Shown: positions 16,374 to 25,498 of the stretch, piece by piece
Numbering within the stretch: the first letter of the stretch is position 1
How the letters are laid out: the number at the start of each line of letters is the position of its first letter
Assembly: GCA_027858775.1 (NCBI GenBank)
Contig: JAQICA010000028.1
Span: 1 to 64,000, forward strand
Source of the DNA: Salinivirgaceae bacterium
Lineage (GTDB): Bacteria; Bacteroidota; Bacteroidia; Bacteroidales; Salinivirgaceae
Length of the DNA stretch: 64,000 nucleotides
Reading direction: 5' to 3'
Made by a program: the position numbers and the translations under genes
The notes under the pieces: model-generated
Told to the model about the DNA's origin: nothing
Seen by the model: only the letters and a program-made list of their open reading frames with translations
Database searches by the model: none

Positions 16374-17954
16374 ATGGAACTGAAGTATGACTTTTTAGTG
16401 ATTGGCAGTGGAATTGCCGGCTTAAGTTTTGCCCTCAAGGTAGCTGATCACGGTAGTGTTTGTGTTTTAAGTAAAACGCGCATTGAAGAAACCAATACGC
16501 GTTATGCACAAGGAGGTATTGCGGCAGTTACCTATGAGCCGGATAACTTTGAAAAGCATATTGAAGATACGTTAAACGCTGGCAGCTACATTAATAAGCG
16601 CGAAATTGTGGAGATGGTAGTGCATGAAGGGCCGCAGCAAATTGAACAGTTGCTTCAGTGGGGGACACGGTTCGATAAAACCGATAGTGGAGAATTCGAA
16701 TTGGCCAAAGAAGGTGGGCATACCGAGAAACGAATTCTACATCATAAAGATAATACAGGATTGGAAATTCAAAACTCCTTGGTCCGCAATGCGCACGCTC
16801 ATCCGAATATTACCATTCTCGACCACTATTTTGCTATCGATCTTATTACGCAACACCACTTGGGACGGATTGTTACACGTTACGATGAAGATACTACCTG
16901 TTTCGGTGCTTATGCAATTAATTTGAAAAATCAGGTGCTTCATACCATCCTTGCGAAAACTACGCTGCTGGCCACCGGGGGAACAGGAAACTTGTATCAA
17001 ACTACCACAAATCCCGAAATTGCTACTGGCGACGGTGTAGCTATGGTTTACCGGGCCAAAGGTGTAGTAGAAAATATGGAGTTTGTTCAGTTTCATCCTA
17101 CGGCGCTCTATAATCCGGGCGAAAATCCTTCATTCCTTATTTCGGAAGCTGTGCGAGGTTTTGGAGCTGTTTTGCGAAACCAGAATGGCGAAGCGTTTAT
17201 GGATAAATACGATTCCCGCGGATCATTAGCGCCACGCGACATTGTGGCCAGAGCTATTGATACGGAAATGAAAATTCATGGTCACGATTATGTTGAGCTC
17301 GATTGCAGGCACCTCGATCAGGAAAGTTTGTTTAATCATTTCCCTAATATTTATAAAAAAATTAAAACACTGGGAATCAATCCGGCAGAAGACCCGATTC
17401 CGGTTTTGTTTGCAGCACACTACCAGTGCGGTGGTGTAAAAGTGAATATGCACGGAGAAAGCTCCATCAAAAATCTTTACGCTGTAGGAGAGGTTGCTTC
17501 GACCGGTCTGCATGGTGGTAACCGACTGGCATCTAACTCATTGCTCGAGGCCGTTGTGTTTGCCGACAGGGCCGCCAAAGATGCTATTGCAAGAATTGGC
17601 TCCGTAAATTATCAAGAAAATATTCCTGCATGGAACGACGAGGGAACAACCCATCCCGAAGAGATGATTCTTATTACCCAGAATTATCGCGAAATGCGAC
17701 AAATAATGACAAATTATGTGGGTATTGTACGGTCAGATATGCGGTTGCATCGGGCTTTGTTGCGTTTGGGCATTATTTATCGGGAAACGGAAGATTTGTA
17801 TAAAAAATCAAAAATCTCACAAACATTATGTGAGCTCAGGAATTTAATTAATATTGGGTATCTGGTTATTAAAATGGCATTGCGGCGGAAAGAAAGTCGC
17901 GGACTACATTATAACCTCGATTATCCGCCCGGAGAAGGAAAAACCACTAATTGA
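16374..17954 (+). CDS. nadB: L-aspartate oxidase
   Basis: DFLVIGSGIAGLSFALKVAD FAD motif; TRYAQGGIAAV; GEVASTGLHGGNRLASNSLLEAVVF. Confidence 0.95.
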   Translation: MELKYDFLVIGSGIAGLSFALKVADHGSVCVLSKTRIEETNTRYAQGGIAAVTYEPDNFEKHIEDTLNAGSYINKREIVEMVVHEGPQQIEQLLQWGTRFDKTDSGEFELAKEGGHTEKRILHHKDNTGLEIQNSLVRNAHAHPNITILDHYFAIDLITQHHLGRIVTRYDEDTTCFGAYAINLKNQVLHTILAKTTLLATGGTGNLYQTTTNPEIATGDGVAMVYRAKGVVENMEFVQFHPTALYNPGENPSFLISEAVRGFGAVLRNQNGEAFMDKYDSRGSLAPRDIVARAIDTEMKIHGHDYVELDCRHLDQESLFNHFPNIYKKIKTLGINPAEDPIPVLFAAHYQCGGVKVNMHGESSIKNLYAVGEVASTGLHGGNRLASNSLLEAVVFADRAAKDAIARIGSVNYQENIPAWNDEGTTHPEEMILITQNYREMRQIMTNYVGIVRSDMRLHRALLRLGIIYRETEDLYKKSKISQTLCELRNLINIGYLVIKMALRRKESRGLHYNLDYPPGEGKTTN

Positions 17955-17968
17955 TAAGAATAATTACC

Positions 17969-20539
17969 ATGCTGAAAACGGGTTTTAAAATATTTTTCAT
18001 AGTACTTGCTGTTACGTCCATTGTTTTGGGCTATTTTTATTTTTTCGATAGGCATAAAGTAGTACCCAATCCGGCCGAAATCTTTAGCAAGAGTGGGGGA
18101 CTATTGCTAATAAATAAGCCTGATGAACTTGAGCTGGCGCTTCAAACAGAACCTATTCATGCAATTGTTAGTCAAAAAGATTCAACATATTTCGATGCAG
18201 CAAAATTTGTAAATGCCGCCAATAAGGAGCAACAACTGAAAAGTATACATGTGGCATTGGAAACCATTAGTGATACTTTGCGACCAATATTCGTTTTTGA
18301 AAGCTTTTCAATAAACCTGTCCGGCGTTTTGTATAATTGGAGTAAGCAGTATTTGAATAACCGGTATAAAGTAGTAGAAAAAACTTCAGACGTTGATTAT
18401 GCAATTGCTTATTCGGAAGGCGCTCCCTACTTTTACTTTAGCGAGATCGACGGACTGTTTTTGCTTGCTTTTGGGAAAGATGAACTCTTACAAGCAGTGG
18501 AACAAGTTCGGGAATTTGTCTCTTTAGGCAAAATGCATAAACTTATTAAAACTGCCGGCACGAATTCAGTGGCAACGCTTTTCCTCCGGCCGACACATTT
18601 GCTCGATCATTTTAAAACAATATTGAAAAACAATACTACCGATTCACTTTATCTTTCCGATATTTTAGTTTTTGATTTGTACTTTCGTGACAATAACCTT
18701 ATGCTTAGCGGGATGTCTGATGTGTCGAGCAATTCTGTTTCTCAACAATTGGCAAATACCGAAGGTAGTAACTTCTCGTTACCGGGTGTAATTCCCGAAA
18801 AATCGGGTTTTATTTATCATGTTTCTTTTGCGTCCTATTTCGAACAAATAAACATTCCCCAAAAAGACAAAGATTATCTTGAATGGCTGAATAAATGGTC
18901 GGACAATGAGGCTGTTGTATTCGTCACCGACGGTGAACCGTGTGTAGCAGTAAAGGTGAAAGGCAAGTCGGTTGCCCGGCAGTCACTTGAAAATTATTCC
19001 AAACAGTTTGGTAGTGCATCCAAAACCGTGCAATATAAATTCGATAATTCGACAACTTTCGATATCAAACAATCTAACTTTAATTGGATTGCATATTTAA
19101 TTCCCGGTGAGATAGATGTGAAAAGCCCGTTTAAATATGGCTCCGTAATAGACGAATATGTTGTGTTTGGTAATAATATCGACATTATGAAATCAATTTG
19201 TCGGAATACGGTGTTGCAGCAGAATATGAAGGCTACATACCAATTTCAGGAACATGCTTCGTTGTTGTCTTCTAGGTCGGGTCGGTTTATTTATTCAGAT
19301 TTTAATCAAAAAAGTTTGCGATATTATTTTTCGGAATCGGTAACAAACTTTTTACAATCCGTTGGAATGTTCGACCTGTTTCATACCGTTGCATGGCAAA
19401 GTACCGGTAGTGGCGAACATATCTATAACCACATTGTTTTGTACCGTTCAGAACACGAGATTAGCAAAAGCAACGTGCGGTGGAAAACCAAGCTGAAAAG
19501 TTCTGCCTCCTTAAAGCCGGTTGTTGTTAAAAATCATGACACCGGCAGAGAGGAGATTATTGTCCAGGATGAGAAGGATTTTCTTTATCTGATAAATGCA
19601 AAAGGACGAATTTTGTGGGAGAAATTGCTCGATGGACCCATAATGAGTCAAATTGTTCAGGTCGATAAATATAAAAACGGCAACTTGCAATACCTTTTTA
19701 ATACTGCTGGAAAAATATATTTGGTCGATCGTAATGGAAATGACGTGGAGCGTTTTCCGGTAAAACTCAGTGTGAAAGCCTCTGCCGGTTTGTCGGTTTT
19801 CGATTATGATAATAGTCGAAACTATCGCGTATTTATTCCTTTGGAAGATAGACGCGTGCGTCTCTACGATATCGATGCAAATATTGTATCCGGTTGGGAT
19901 TTTACTAAAGCCGATGCCGTAGTAAAGACTCCGGTACAGCACTTTAGGTTTGACGGAAAAGACTTTATTGTTTTTGCCGATTCGTTGAGACATTACATTC
20001 TTAATCGTCAGGGACAACATCGGGTGAAACCCGAATTGCTATTAGGGAAAGCTGCGCAAAACGAAGTGTTTTTTGATTCAAGAAAAGCTCGGTGGGTTTC
20101 GTCAACACCTAATGGCAAACTTTTGTATATCGACCTTGCCGGCGATGTGCAACAAAAAGTCATCGATACCTTGTCGGCGGCACACTATTTTCTGTTTGCC
20201 GATTTAGATCGGGATGGTCATAAAGACTACATATTTATCGATGGAAATAAACTGAAAGTTTTCGGTAGCAACCACAAGTTAATGTTCTCCTACACTTTTC
20301 GAAATGCCATTCAGGAGCCACCCGCGTATTACTTGTTTTCGCGACACAAAGCGGGACTTGGCATTGTAGACAAAGTTGCCGGAAAAGTATATATGTTTGG
20401 ACATAATGGAAAACAATTTGCTGGTTATCCGTATCCGGGTATCACACCGTTTACAATCAGTTTAATGCGTGGAGTTTCCGGTTTTCAGCTAATTGTAGGA
20501 AATTTCGACGGGTTTTTGTATAATTACCAACTTAACTAA
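17969..20539 (+). CDS. Membrane-anchored protein with DUF3352-like N-terminal region and C-terminal repeat region
   Basis: N-terminal TM MLKTGFKIFFIVLAVTSIVLGYFYFF; propeller-like repeats (IIVQDEKDFLYLINAKGRILWEKLLDGPIMSQIVQVD...). Confidence 0.7.
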   Translation: MLKTGFKIFFIVLAVTSIVLGYFYFFDRHKVVPNPAEIFSKSGGLLLINKPDELELALQTEPIHAIVSQKDSTYFDAAKFVNAANKEQQLKSIHVALETISDTLRPIFVFESFSINLSGVLYNWSKQYLNNRYKVVEKTSDVDYAIAYSEGAPYFYFSEIDGLFLLAFGKDELLQAVEQVREFVSLGKMHKLIKTAGTNSVATLFLRPTHLLDHFKTILKNNTTDSLYLSDILVFDLYFRDNNLMLSGMSDVSSNSVSQQLANTEGSNFSLPGVIPEKSGFIYHVSFASYFEQINIPQKDKDYLEWLNKWSDNEAVVFVTDGEPCVAVKVKGKSVARQSLENYSKQFGSASKTVQYKFDNSTTFDIKQSNFNWIAYLIPGEIDVKSPFKYGSVIDEYVVFGNNIDIMKSICRNTVLQQNMKATYQFQEHASLLSSRSGRFIYSDFNQKSLRYYFSESVTNFLQSVGMFDLFHTVAWQSTGSGEHIYNHIVLYRSEHEISKSNVRWKTKLKSSASLKPVVVKNHDTGREEIIVQDEKDFLYLINAKGRILWEKLLDGPIMSQIVQVDKYKNGNLQYLFNTAGKIYLVDRNGNDVERFPVKLSVKASAGLSVFDYDNSRNYRVFIPLEDRRVRLYDIDANIVSGWDFTKADAVVKTPVQHFRFDGKDFIVFADSLRHYILNRQGQHRVKPELLLGKAAQNEVFFDSRKARWVSSTPNGKLLYIDLAGDVQQKVIDTLSAAHYFLFADLDRDGHKDYIFIDGNKLKVFGSNHKLMFSYTFRNAIQEPPAYYLFSRHKAGLGIVDKVAGKVYMFGHNGKQFAGYPYPGITPFTISLMRGVSGFQLIVGNFDGFLYNYQLN

Positions 20540-20545
20540 TTTAAC

Positions 20546-21088
20546 ATGGAACATTTTTTTGCAGCATTTTTGGTGGTGGCCGTAATGTTAGAAATGTATG
20601 AAATAAATTTTGCGCGAAAACTCGTTTCTAAAGGGAATGTATACGTGCAATCGCTAACCACCATTGTTTCTACAGGTCTGCTGTATGGACTTTTCATTTT
20701 TATGGGGTGGCTTGCCAGCGATTTAACACCAACATTTAATTCGCTAATGCAACAAGTCCTCGCTGCCGGAGCTATTCTAATACTTGTTGCTTATAGCTTT
20801 ATCAGGAATAAGCGTTACCGCAGCGCGGATACTGTTGTCTATGGCAATTTTTCACTTTTTATATTATTAGTGGTTGGACGAAGTATTTTACACCTAATTA
20901 CCGGCTTTGTAATAGGGCTGCTCGAAGTCAGTATTGAGTGGTTTTATCAAGGGTTTCTGTTGGGGGTGGTTTTATTTGGCGCTGCTGTAATGTTGGGTAA
21001 AAAACCGGCAGAGAAGATTTTTGGTATTAGAGTTGGATACATAAAAATTATATCGTACATCATAGCTGCGGTTCTAATATTTTTTTAA
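20546..21088 (+). CDS. Polytopic membrane protein of unknown function
   Basis: Multiple hydrophobic segments; 6 nt after the upstream gene. Confidence 0.65.
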   Translation: MEHFFAAFLVVAVMLEMYEINFARKLVSKGNVYVQSLTTIVSTGLLYGLFIFMGWLASDLTPTFNSLMQQVLAAGAILILVAYSFIRNKRYRSADTVVYGNFSLFILLVVGRSILHLITGFVIGLLEVSIEWFYQGFLLGVVLFGAAVMLGKKPAEKIFGIRVGYIKIISYIIAAVLIFF

Positions 21089-21098
21089 TTTAAGCACC

Positions 21099-21338
21099 AT
21101 GGGCATTTTAAAATTTTTGTTAATCGTATTTGCGGTTTTTTACATAATAATCTTGATTGGTAGGTTTTTTCTTTATCGATTTGTAAAAAAAAGCAAGGAG
21201 CGATTTAATCAGCAGGCCAACCAACAACAAGAGCGTACCCGCTCCGATGGCACTACTTATGTGGAATATCAACCAGAGGAAAAAAAGAATATTCCCAAAG
21301 ATGAAGGAGAATATGTCGATTATGAAGAAATAAAATAA
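21099..21338 (+). CDS. DUF4834-like small membrane protein
   Basis: MGILKFLLIVFAVFYIIILIGRFFLYRFVKKSKERFNQQ...GEYVDYEEIK. Confidence 0.75.
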   Translation: MGILKFLLIVFAVFYIIILIGRFFLYRFVKKSKERFNQQANQQQERTRSDGTTYVEYQPEEKKNIPKDEGEYVDYEEIK

Positions 21339-21346
21339 TGGGAGTG

Positions 21347-21377
21347 TTTGGAGGCCAAAAAATCTTTACTATATTTG
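21347..21377 (+). promoter_or_regulatory. Bacteroidetes-type promoter of tRNA-Leu
   Basis: TTTG (21347-21350), 19 nt, TATATTTG (21370-21377), matching the TTTG-N19-TAnnTTTG consensus; tRNA begins 15 nt downstream. Confidence 0.75.
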
Positions 21378-21391
21378 CAATCCCAATTCAA

Positions 21392-21474
21392 GCCCGGATG
21401 GCGGAATTGGTAGACGCGCTGGTCTCAAAAACCAGTGGGCTTAGCCCTTGCCGGTTCGATCCCGGCTCCGGGTA
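21392..21474 (+). tRNA. tRNA-Leu (CAA)
   Basis: GCCCGGATGGCGGAATTGGTAGACGCGCTGGTCTCAAAAACCAG...GGTTCGATCCCGGCTCCGGGTA; anticodon loop CTCAAAA; variable arm and T-loop TTCGATC. Confidence 0.95.
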
Positions 21475-21475
21475 C

Positions 21476-21510
21476 AAAGGTCGTTGAGTTTTCAACGGCC
21501 TTTTTTCGTA
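21476..21510 (+). terminator. Rho-independent terminator after tRNA-Leu
   Basis: AAAGGTCGTTGAGTTTTCAACGGCCTTTTTT hairpin plus T-run. Confidence 0.8.
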
Positions 21511-21663
21511 CATTTGTATTTTTTAACTGTGTACGCCATGTGTAACCTAATAATGGTAACTTACTTTTAATAGAATGAATGGAACCCAAACGGTAATGTT
21601 TTTAGCTAATTCTACTAAGGAAAATTGTAGAGTGACTTGTTTAACCTATACAAATTAATTCCG

Positions 21664-22107
21664 ATGGATAACCGAGATAAAATTCAGAAGCAGTTGCAAT
21701 TCGATAAAAGCTATCTCGAAATGGCGAAAATCTGGGCTCAGAATTCCTATTGCAAACGCAAACAAGTAGGTGCCCTAATTGTCAAAGATCGTCAAATTAT
21801 TTCTGACGGATTTAACGGCACGCCCGCCGGATTCGAAAATATTTGCGAAAATGAGAACAACATCACCAAACAATACGTTCTTCACGCGGAGGCAAATGCC
21901 ATAACCAAAGTGGCCAAAACGAATAACAGCAGTGAGAATGGTACACTTTATGTCACTATGTCACCATGTATTGAATGTTCAAAGCTTATTATTCAGGCCG
22001 GAATTAAACGTGTAGTTTTTGCCGTATTATACTCTAACCACGAAGGCTTGGTGCTTTTAGAACGTGCCGGTGTAGAAGTTATTCACCTGACAGATGACAA
22101 TGAATAA
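21664..22107 (+). CDS. dCMP deaminase family protein
   Basis: VLHAEANAI and MSPCIECSKLIIQAGIKRVVF zinc-deaminase motifs. Confidence 0.9.
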   Translation: MDNRDKIQKQLQFDKSYLEMAKIWAQNSYCKRKQVGALIVKDRQIISDGFNGTPAGFENICENENNITKQYVLHAEANAITKVAKTNNSSENGTLYVTMSPCIECSKLIIQAGIKRVVFAVLYSNHEGLVLLERAGVEVIHLTDDNE

Positions 22108-22129
22108 GATCAATGATAAATAGAACATT

Positions 22130-23734
22130 ATGATTAATAATAAATTTAGTAAGATTCTTTTCCCAATAACTATTGCTATTGCAATTCTGGCTGGCTTATT
22201 TATACACAAATTCTTTTTCTCAACAACTCAGGTTGTTCATAAACCAACCGATAATATTACTAAAATAGATCAGTTGCTTCGAAAAGTTGCTATTGACTAC
22301 GTCGATCCTATGGATTATGATTCCATACAGGAATTGGCTATACCAGATATCATCCAAAACCTCGATCCACACTCGTCGTATATTCCTGCCAGACTCAAAA
22401 AAGAAGTTGATGCTCCCCTACAAGGGGCGTTCGATGGAATTGGCATACAGTTTAACATGCGCAACGATACCGTGATGGTGATTCAGCCTATTGCCGGAGG
22501 TCCCAGCGAAAAAGTGGGTATTATGGCCGGAGACCGTATTGTGAAGGTAAACGATACGCTTATTGCTGGTGTGAAAATGTCTACACGCAAGGTTATGAAA
22601 CGATTGAAAGGAAAGCGCGGAACGAAGGTAACTGTTAGTGTGCGACGGCCGGGAGCCGATGAATTAATCGATTTTGAAATTGTACGCGATAAAATTCCAA
22701 TTTATTCCGTAGACGTATCCTATATGATCGATGATGAAACGGGATACATTAAAGTAAATAAATTCTCCAGGAATACTTATAGTGAGTTTATGCAGGCAGC
22801 CAATAAACTGAAAGCTAAAAAAATGAAAAACTTGGTTGTCGACTTGCGAGCCAATGGCGGTGGCGTTATGGAGTCAGCAGTTAGAATGGCCGATGAGTTT
22901 TTGCAGCCCGGAAAAATGATTGTTTATACTCAGGGAAACAATCGCCCCAAACAAGAATATAGATCATCGCGCCAGGCGTTTCTTGCCAATATTCGTGTGG
23001 CCGTGCTTGTAGATGAGTGGTCAGCTTCGGCCTCCGAAATTTTTGCCGGTGCTTTACAGGACAATGACAAAGGGATAATTGTGGGAAGGCGCTCTTTCGG
23101 GAAAGCTCTTGTGCAAGAGCCTTTTTATTTCGACGATGGTTCAGAATTACGAATTACAGTCGCCAGATACTATACACCCACAGGCCGCTCGATACAAAAG
23201 CCTTACGAAAATGGCGATGAGGAAACCTACAGAGAAGATATTACCCGACGATACCTCAATGGAGAGTTCTCTCAGGTCGACAGTACTCAATTTGCCGATA
23301 GTTTACGATACGAAACGCCAAAAGGAAAAATCGTTTATGGCGGAGGCGGTATCATGCCCGACGTATTTGTGCCGGTAGATACCACCGCAGGTAGCGATTT
23401 TTTATATGCCGTGCGACGCAAAGGCTTAATGTACTCTTTTGCATACGATTATACGGATAAAAATAGAACCGAGTTGAATGTATTTGATCAGCACGAAAAG
23501 CTTTACCAACATCTTCAAAATAAAAATATTCTGAATCGATTTGTGGCTTTTGCCAAAAAGAAAGGCGTTACCCCGAAAGGTGACGATTTAGCAGTGTCGG
23601 GAGAGGTTATTCGCGTTCAGGTAGCGGGCTTAATCATCAGAAATATACTTAGCGATGATGGATTTTACCCGGTAATTCATCAAATTGATAATACGTTATC
23701 GCGAGCAGTTGAAGAACTGGAAAATAAAAAATGA
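22130..23734 (+). CDS. S41 family C-terminal processing peptidase
   Basis: PDZ region plus VLVDEWSASASEIFAGALQDNDKGIIVGRRSFGKALVQ catalytic Ser/Lys. Confidence 0.95.
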   Translation: MINNKFSKILFPITIAIAILAGLFIHKFFFSTTQVVHKPTDNITKIDQLLRKVAIDYVDPMDYDSIQELAIPDIIQNLDPHSSYIPARLKKEVDAPLQGAFDGIGIQFNMRNDTVMVIQPIAGGPSEKVGIMAGDRIVKVNDTLIAGVKMSTRKVMKRLKGKRGTKVTVSVRRPGADELIDFEIVRDKIPIYSVDVSYMIDDETGYIKVNKFSRNTYSEFMQAANKLKAKKMKNLVVDLRANGGGVMESAVRMADEFLQPGKMIVYTQGNNRPKQEYRSSRQAFLANIRVAVLVDEWSASASEIFAGALQDNDKGIIVGRRSFGKALVQEPFYFDDGSELRITVARYYTPTGRSIQKPYENGDEETYREDITRRYLNGEFSQVDSTQFADSLRYETPKGKIVYGGGGIMPDVFVPVDTTAGSDFLYAVRRKGLMYSFAYDYTDKNRTELNVFDQHEKLYQHLQNKNILNRFVAFAKKKGVTPKGDDLAVSGEVIRVQVAGLIIRNILSDDGFYPVIHQIDNTLSRAVEELENKK

Positions 23735-23808
23735 CAACTAGCATTTCGGCTTTGGGTTCAATCTTAACATCAAAGACCCGGAATGCATTTGATTGTTTTA
23801 AACGTTAC

Positions 23809-24228
23809 TTAATTGTATATTCTAAGAAACCGTCCATCAAACGTGGTTTTATACTGATTTAACGGGAACTTACTCGGGCCTTCAATTAATGCCCCATCTT
23901 CAATATAATACCGGCTTTTACACGAGTCGCACTCCATAAATAGTGTGTTGTCGGGTATTACAGTAACACGTGTATTGAATTCGGCTTCGTACGGACATGT
24001 ACGTTCAATTGCCGAAAATTCATTAAAAGTTTTGCGGTACAAAATAATCCCACTTAATCCGCCCGTAATATTTTTGTAGTTGCCCGGAACTAAATCATTG
24101 TAACTGGCATCGTTCATATCTATGGTAATATTAACATAAACATCGGGAACTGGGTTTTCTTTATCCTTACAATGGCTTAGTAAAAGTACAAGCAAAATGG
24201 GGAATACATAACTGAGTGTACGAATCAT
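23809..24228 (-). CDS. Rieske-fold-like lipoprotein lacking canonical CxH/CxxH ligands
   Basis: Lipobox VLLLSHCKD; ERTCPYEAEFN...MECDSCKSRYYIEDGALIEGPSKFPLNQYKTTFDGRFLRIYN resembles the Rieske C-terminal layout without His ligands. Confidence 0.6.
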   Translation of the reverse strand: MIRTLSYVFPILLVLLLSHCKDKENPVPDVYVNITIDMNDASYNDLVPGNYKNITGGLSGIILYRKTFNEFSAIERTCPYEAEFNTRVTVIPDNTLFMECDSCKSRYYIEDGALIEGPSKFPLNQYKTTFDGRFLRIYN

Positions 24229-24417
24229 AGTATTTTGAATAAATGTGAATTTTTTAGTGATTTATTGTACTAAAAGTTATTTTTTTGTGGTTGCGTTACC
24301 ATTCTGATTTTTTTTGAGTCTTATCTAAAAAACTAATTAGCCTCTAAACCCCAAAAGAAGGGTTTCTCAAACGCTGAATTTTAGCGCTTCCTCTCTGGGG
24401 TGTATAGACAAAAATCA

Positions 24418-24436
24418 GTCCTTTTAGGACTTTTTA
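24418..24436 (+). terminator. Small intrinsic terminator-like hairpin
   Basis: AGTCCT-TTT-AGGACT followed by TTTT. Confidence 0.5.
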
Positions 24437-24952
24437 GATGGAACCCGTTATTAAAATCGAAATAACTCCAATTCGTTTTTTAATAAGTCATTTAATCTGA
24501 AAAATCTTCCAGAAATAATAATTTTCTAAATGGAATCGTATATTTGCATACACAATATATATACAATTTATACTTTGATTTATTGCAAAAATACATTAAT
24601 ATTACGATTTAAACATATTTTGCTATTAGGTGTCATTTTTTTTTTGCCGGATGCGCATCCACTAGTAATGTATCGTATTCAATAGATCAGGGGAAAGTTG
24701 GGAAGAGCGGCCGTATAGGATTGAAGTTTCGGATTGAACGATTCAAAGAAAACAGGAATCAAAGAAAAGAGGAGCGAATTGAGCAAAGAGCCATTCGTAA
24801 GAACGAAAGAGCCATTCGTAAGTTCAATCGAAAGTTTCAGGATAAGCGCGCAAAAAGAATGATGAAAAAAAGTGCGTGGCGTTCGAAAAGAATAAACAAT
24901 CGAAAGCACCTGTTTCACTTTTTTGAACGGGTAAATTTGAGTTATTATAAAT

Positions 24953-25393
24953 ATGGTAGATTATTTAGAGACGGTTATTACGGTTTTGATCGGATTAGGC
25001 GCATACTTGATAAGCGTCATCAGCCGCGGCAAAAAGGGAAACGCCGCAGCCAGCTCCGCAGCCGATTCCGATATGCCTTCGACTCAGGAATTCGAGCTGG
25101 AGAACAAGCAATCGAATGGTTCGGAGACATACCTCACAGATTATTCCGAGAGCGAAGATGATACTAATATAGTAAGACCAACAAACGAAATGTCTAACCA
25201 TAAATATTCAGCTATGAGAGAAGATGAATCAACAATCAACGACCCTCCAGTGCCACAGATGGCAAAATCATCAGGAATGGACAATTATTCCACTTCCGGT
25301 GAGGTAATTACAACACGCAAGGTTACCAAAAAACCGTTTAATGCGAAAAAAGCAATCATTTACGATGCAATAATTAACCGTAAATATTTTTAA
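24953..25393 (+). CDS. Small single-TM protein conserved in type (Bacteroidetes)
   Basis: MVDYLETVITVLIGLGAYLISVI TM; conserved-looking C-terminus KKPFNAKKAIIYDAIINRKYF. Confidence 0.7.
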   Translation: MVDYLETVITVLIGLGAYLISVISRGKKGNAAASSAADSDMPSTQEFELENKQSNGSETYLTDYSESEDDTNIVRPTNEMSNHKYSAMREDESTINDPPVPQMAKSSGMDNYSTSGEVITTRKVTKKPFNAKKAIIYDAIINRKYF

Positions 25394-25498
25394 CGAAGTG
25401 TTAGGTTTTTGTTAACTTTTCTTTGCTTTTTTTGGATATGTGGGTATTAAATAATTATATTTACCCTTTCAAAATTGGATAGTTCTAAATAAAAATAA

